This document shows positions 32,486 to 32,884 of a stretch of DNA of 32,884 bases, piece by piece. Location: the NCBI GenBank assembly GCA_021821465.1, contig JAKACM010000047.1, positions 1-32,884 on the forward strand. The letters are read 5' to 3'. The position numbers were made by a program, and so were the translations under genes. This DNA comes from Bacillota bacterium. Its GTDB lineage: Bacteria; Bacillota; Sulfobacillia; Sulfobacillales; Sulfobacillaceae. How positions within the stretch are numbered: the stretch's first letter is position 1; the number at the start of each line of letters is the position of its first letter. The notes beneath the pieces were generated by a model that searched no databases, was not told the origin of the DNA, and saw only the letters and a list, made by a program, of their open reading frames with translations.

Positions 32486-32498
32486 ATGCACGATGCAT
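32486..32498. repeat. Short inverted repeat ahead of the IS607-type gene
   Basis: ATGCA-CGA-TGCAT lies 9 bp before the ATG of the resolvase gene. It might be an operator for the MerR-like domain or part of the element's end; IS607 elements have no conventional terminal repeats. Confidence 0.3.
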
Positions 32499-32507
32499 AA
32501 TAGTGGT

Positions 32508-32884
32508 ATGGATAAAACGTATACCATCACGGAAGTGGCTCGGTTGCTGGGGGTCAAAGTCAAGACGGCCCAGCGGTGGGATCGGGAGGGGCGCTTGAAA
32601 GCAGAGGGTCGCACCGTGACGGACCGGAGGTACTATACCGAAGAGCAGATTCGGGCGTTTCGGCAAGAAATGGAACACCACGGGCCACGGCAAACCGTCG
32701 TATATTGTCGGGTGAGTAGCCCAAGTCAACGCTTCGACCTCAAAAATCAGCGACGGGGCTCGAAGACTTTTGTCTGGCGCGTGGATTAGCCCCCACCGAG
32801 TACGTGGAAGAAGTCGGTGGGGGGATGAATTTTCACCGCAAGAAGTTCTTGGCCTTAATGGACGCCACTGCGGCGGGGACCGTG
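32508..32884 (+). pseudogene. IS607-family serine recombinase (TnpA), frameshifted and cut by the window edge
   Basis: The start encodes a MerR-type helix-turn-helix (TYTITEVARLLGVKVKTAQRWDREGRL, residues 4-30) followed by the serine-recombinase core VVYCRVSSPSQR with the likely nucleophile S70. The first frame ends at a TAG (32787-32789). From about 32759 the family sequence continues in another frame (LEDFCLARGLAPTEYVEEVGGGMNF and on to the window end). One base appears to be missing in the G-run near 32754-32758. The copy is therefore inactive unless the shift is programmed or a sequencing error. The rest of the element lies to the right. Confidence 0.85.

Noticed and set aside
1..32884. 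CRISPR array, rRNA, tRNA or phage genes
   Set aside because: No regularly spaced repeats, no rRNA-like stretch, no cloverleaf with conserved TTCGA arm and no structural phage protein was seen by eye; a tRNA search program was not available.

Overview
The window reads as chromosomal DNA of a spore-forming, low-to-moderate GC Firmicute. The order ytxC-thrS-infC-rpmI-rplT-(spoU methylase)-pheS-pheT-zapA-mutS2 follows the Bacillus/Clostridia arrangement. Two tRNA-dependent T-box leaders, a SigI/RsgI pair, frequent GTG/TTG/ATT starts and strong AGGAGG ribosome sites agree with this. A deep-branching acidophile or thermophile such as Sulfobacillus would fit, but that is inference from gene content; no rRNA or tRNA gene is present to prove it.

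Left part (1-4470): the left edge carries what looks like the first 11 codons of an IS1595-like transposase on the minus strand. Next comes a NatA/NatB-type ABC exporter operon whose permease gene is cut in two by a 1.54-kb IS4-family element. The element has 20-bp terminal inverted repeats and a flanking target duplication. Removing the element and one duplicate copy restores a 388-codon permease reading frame exactly. The transposase itself carries two in-frame TGA codons.

Central part (4471-18636): a minus-strand methyltransferase and a YtxC-like sporulation gene precede the translation cluster. thrS has a T-box with a plausible ACC specifier. infC starts at ATT behind an attenuator leader, and is followed by rpmI, rplT and an rRNA methylase. 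pheST has a second T-box. zapA, mutS2 and tyrS follow.

Right-central part (18734-26852): a MoeB/ThiF-like adenylating enzyme without its N-terminal helix is followed, with a short overlap, by a small protein that consists of that missing N-terminal part with a degenerate nucleotide-binding loop. The pair is translationally coupled to glutamine-dependent NAD synthetase. Then come yebC, ruvC-ruvA-ruvB, sigI-rsgI and yajC.

Right part (26853-32884): a glutamate dehydrogenase sits behind a perfect dyad operator candidate, followed by a 680-bp largely gene-free stretch. A carboxylase cluster follows: a carboxyltransferase, a tiny OadG-like protein and a biotin carrier. Next is a two-domain PIG-L deacetylase, and finally a frameshifted IS607-type resolvase gene that runs off the right edge.

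The most interesting candidate for an undescribed system is the split E1-like pair at 18734-19703.
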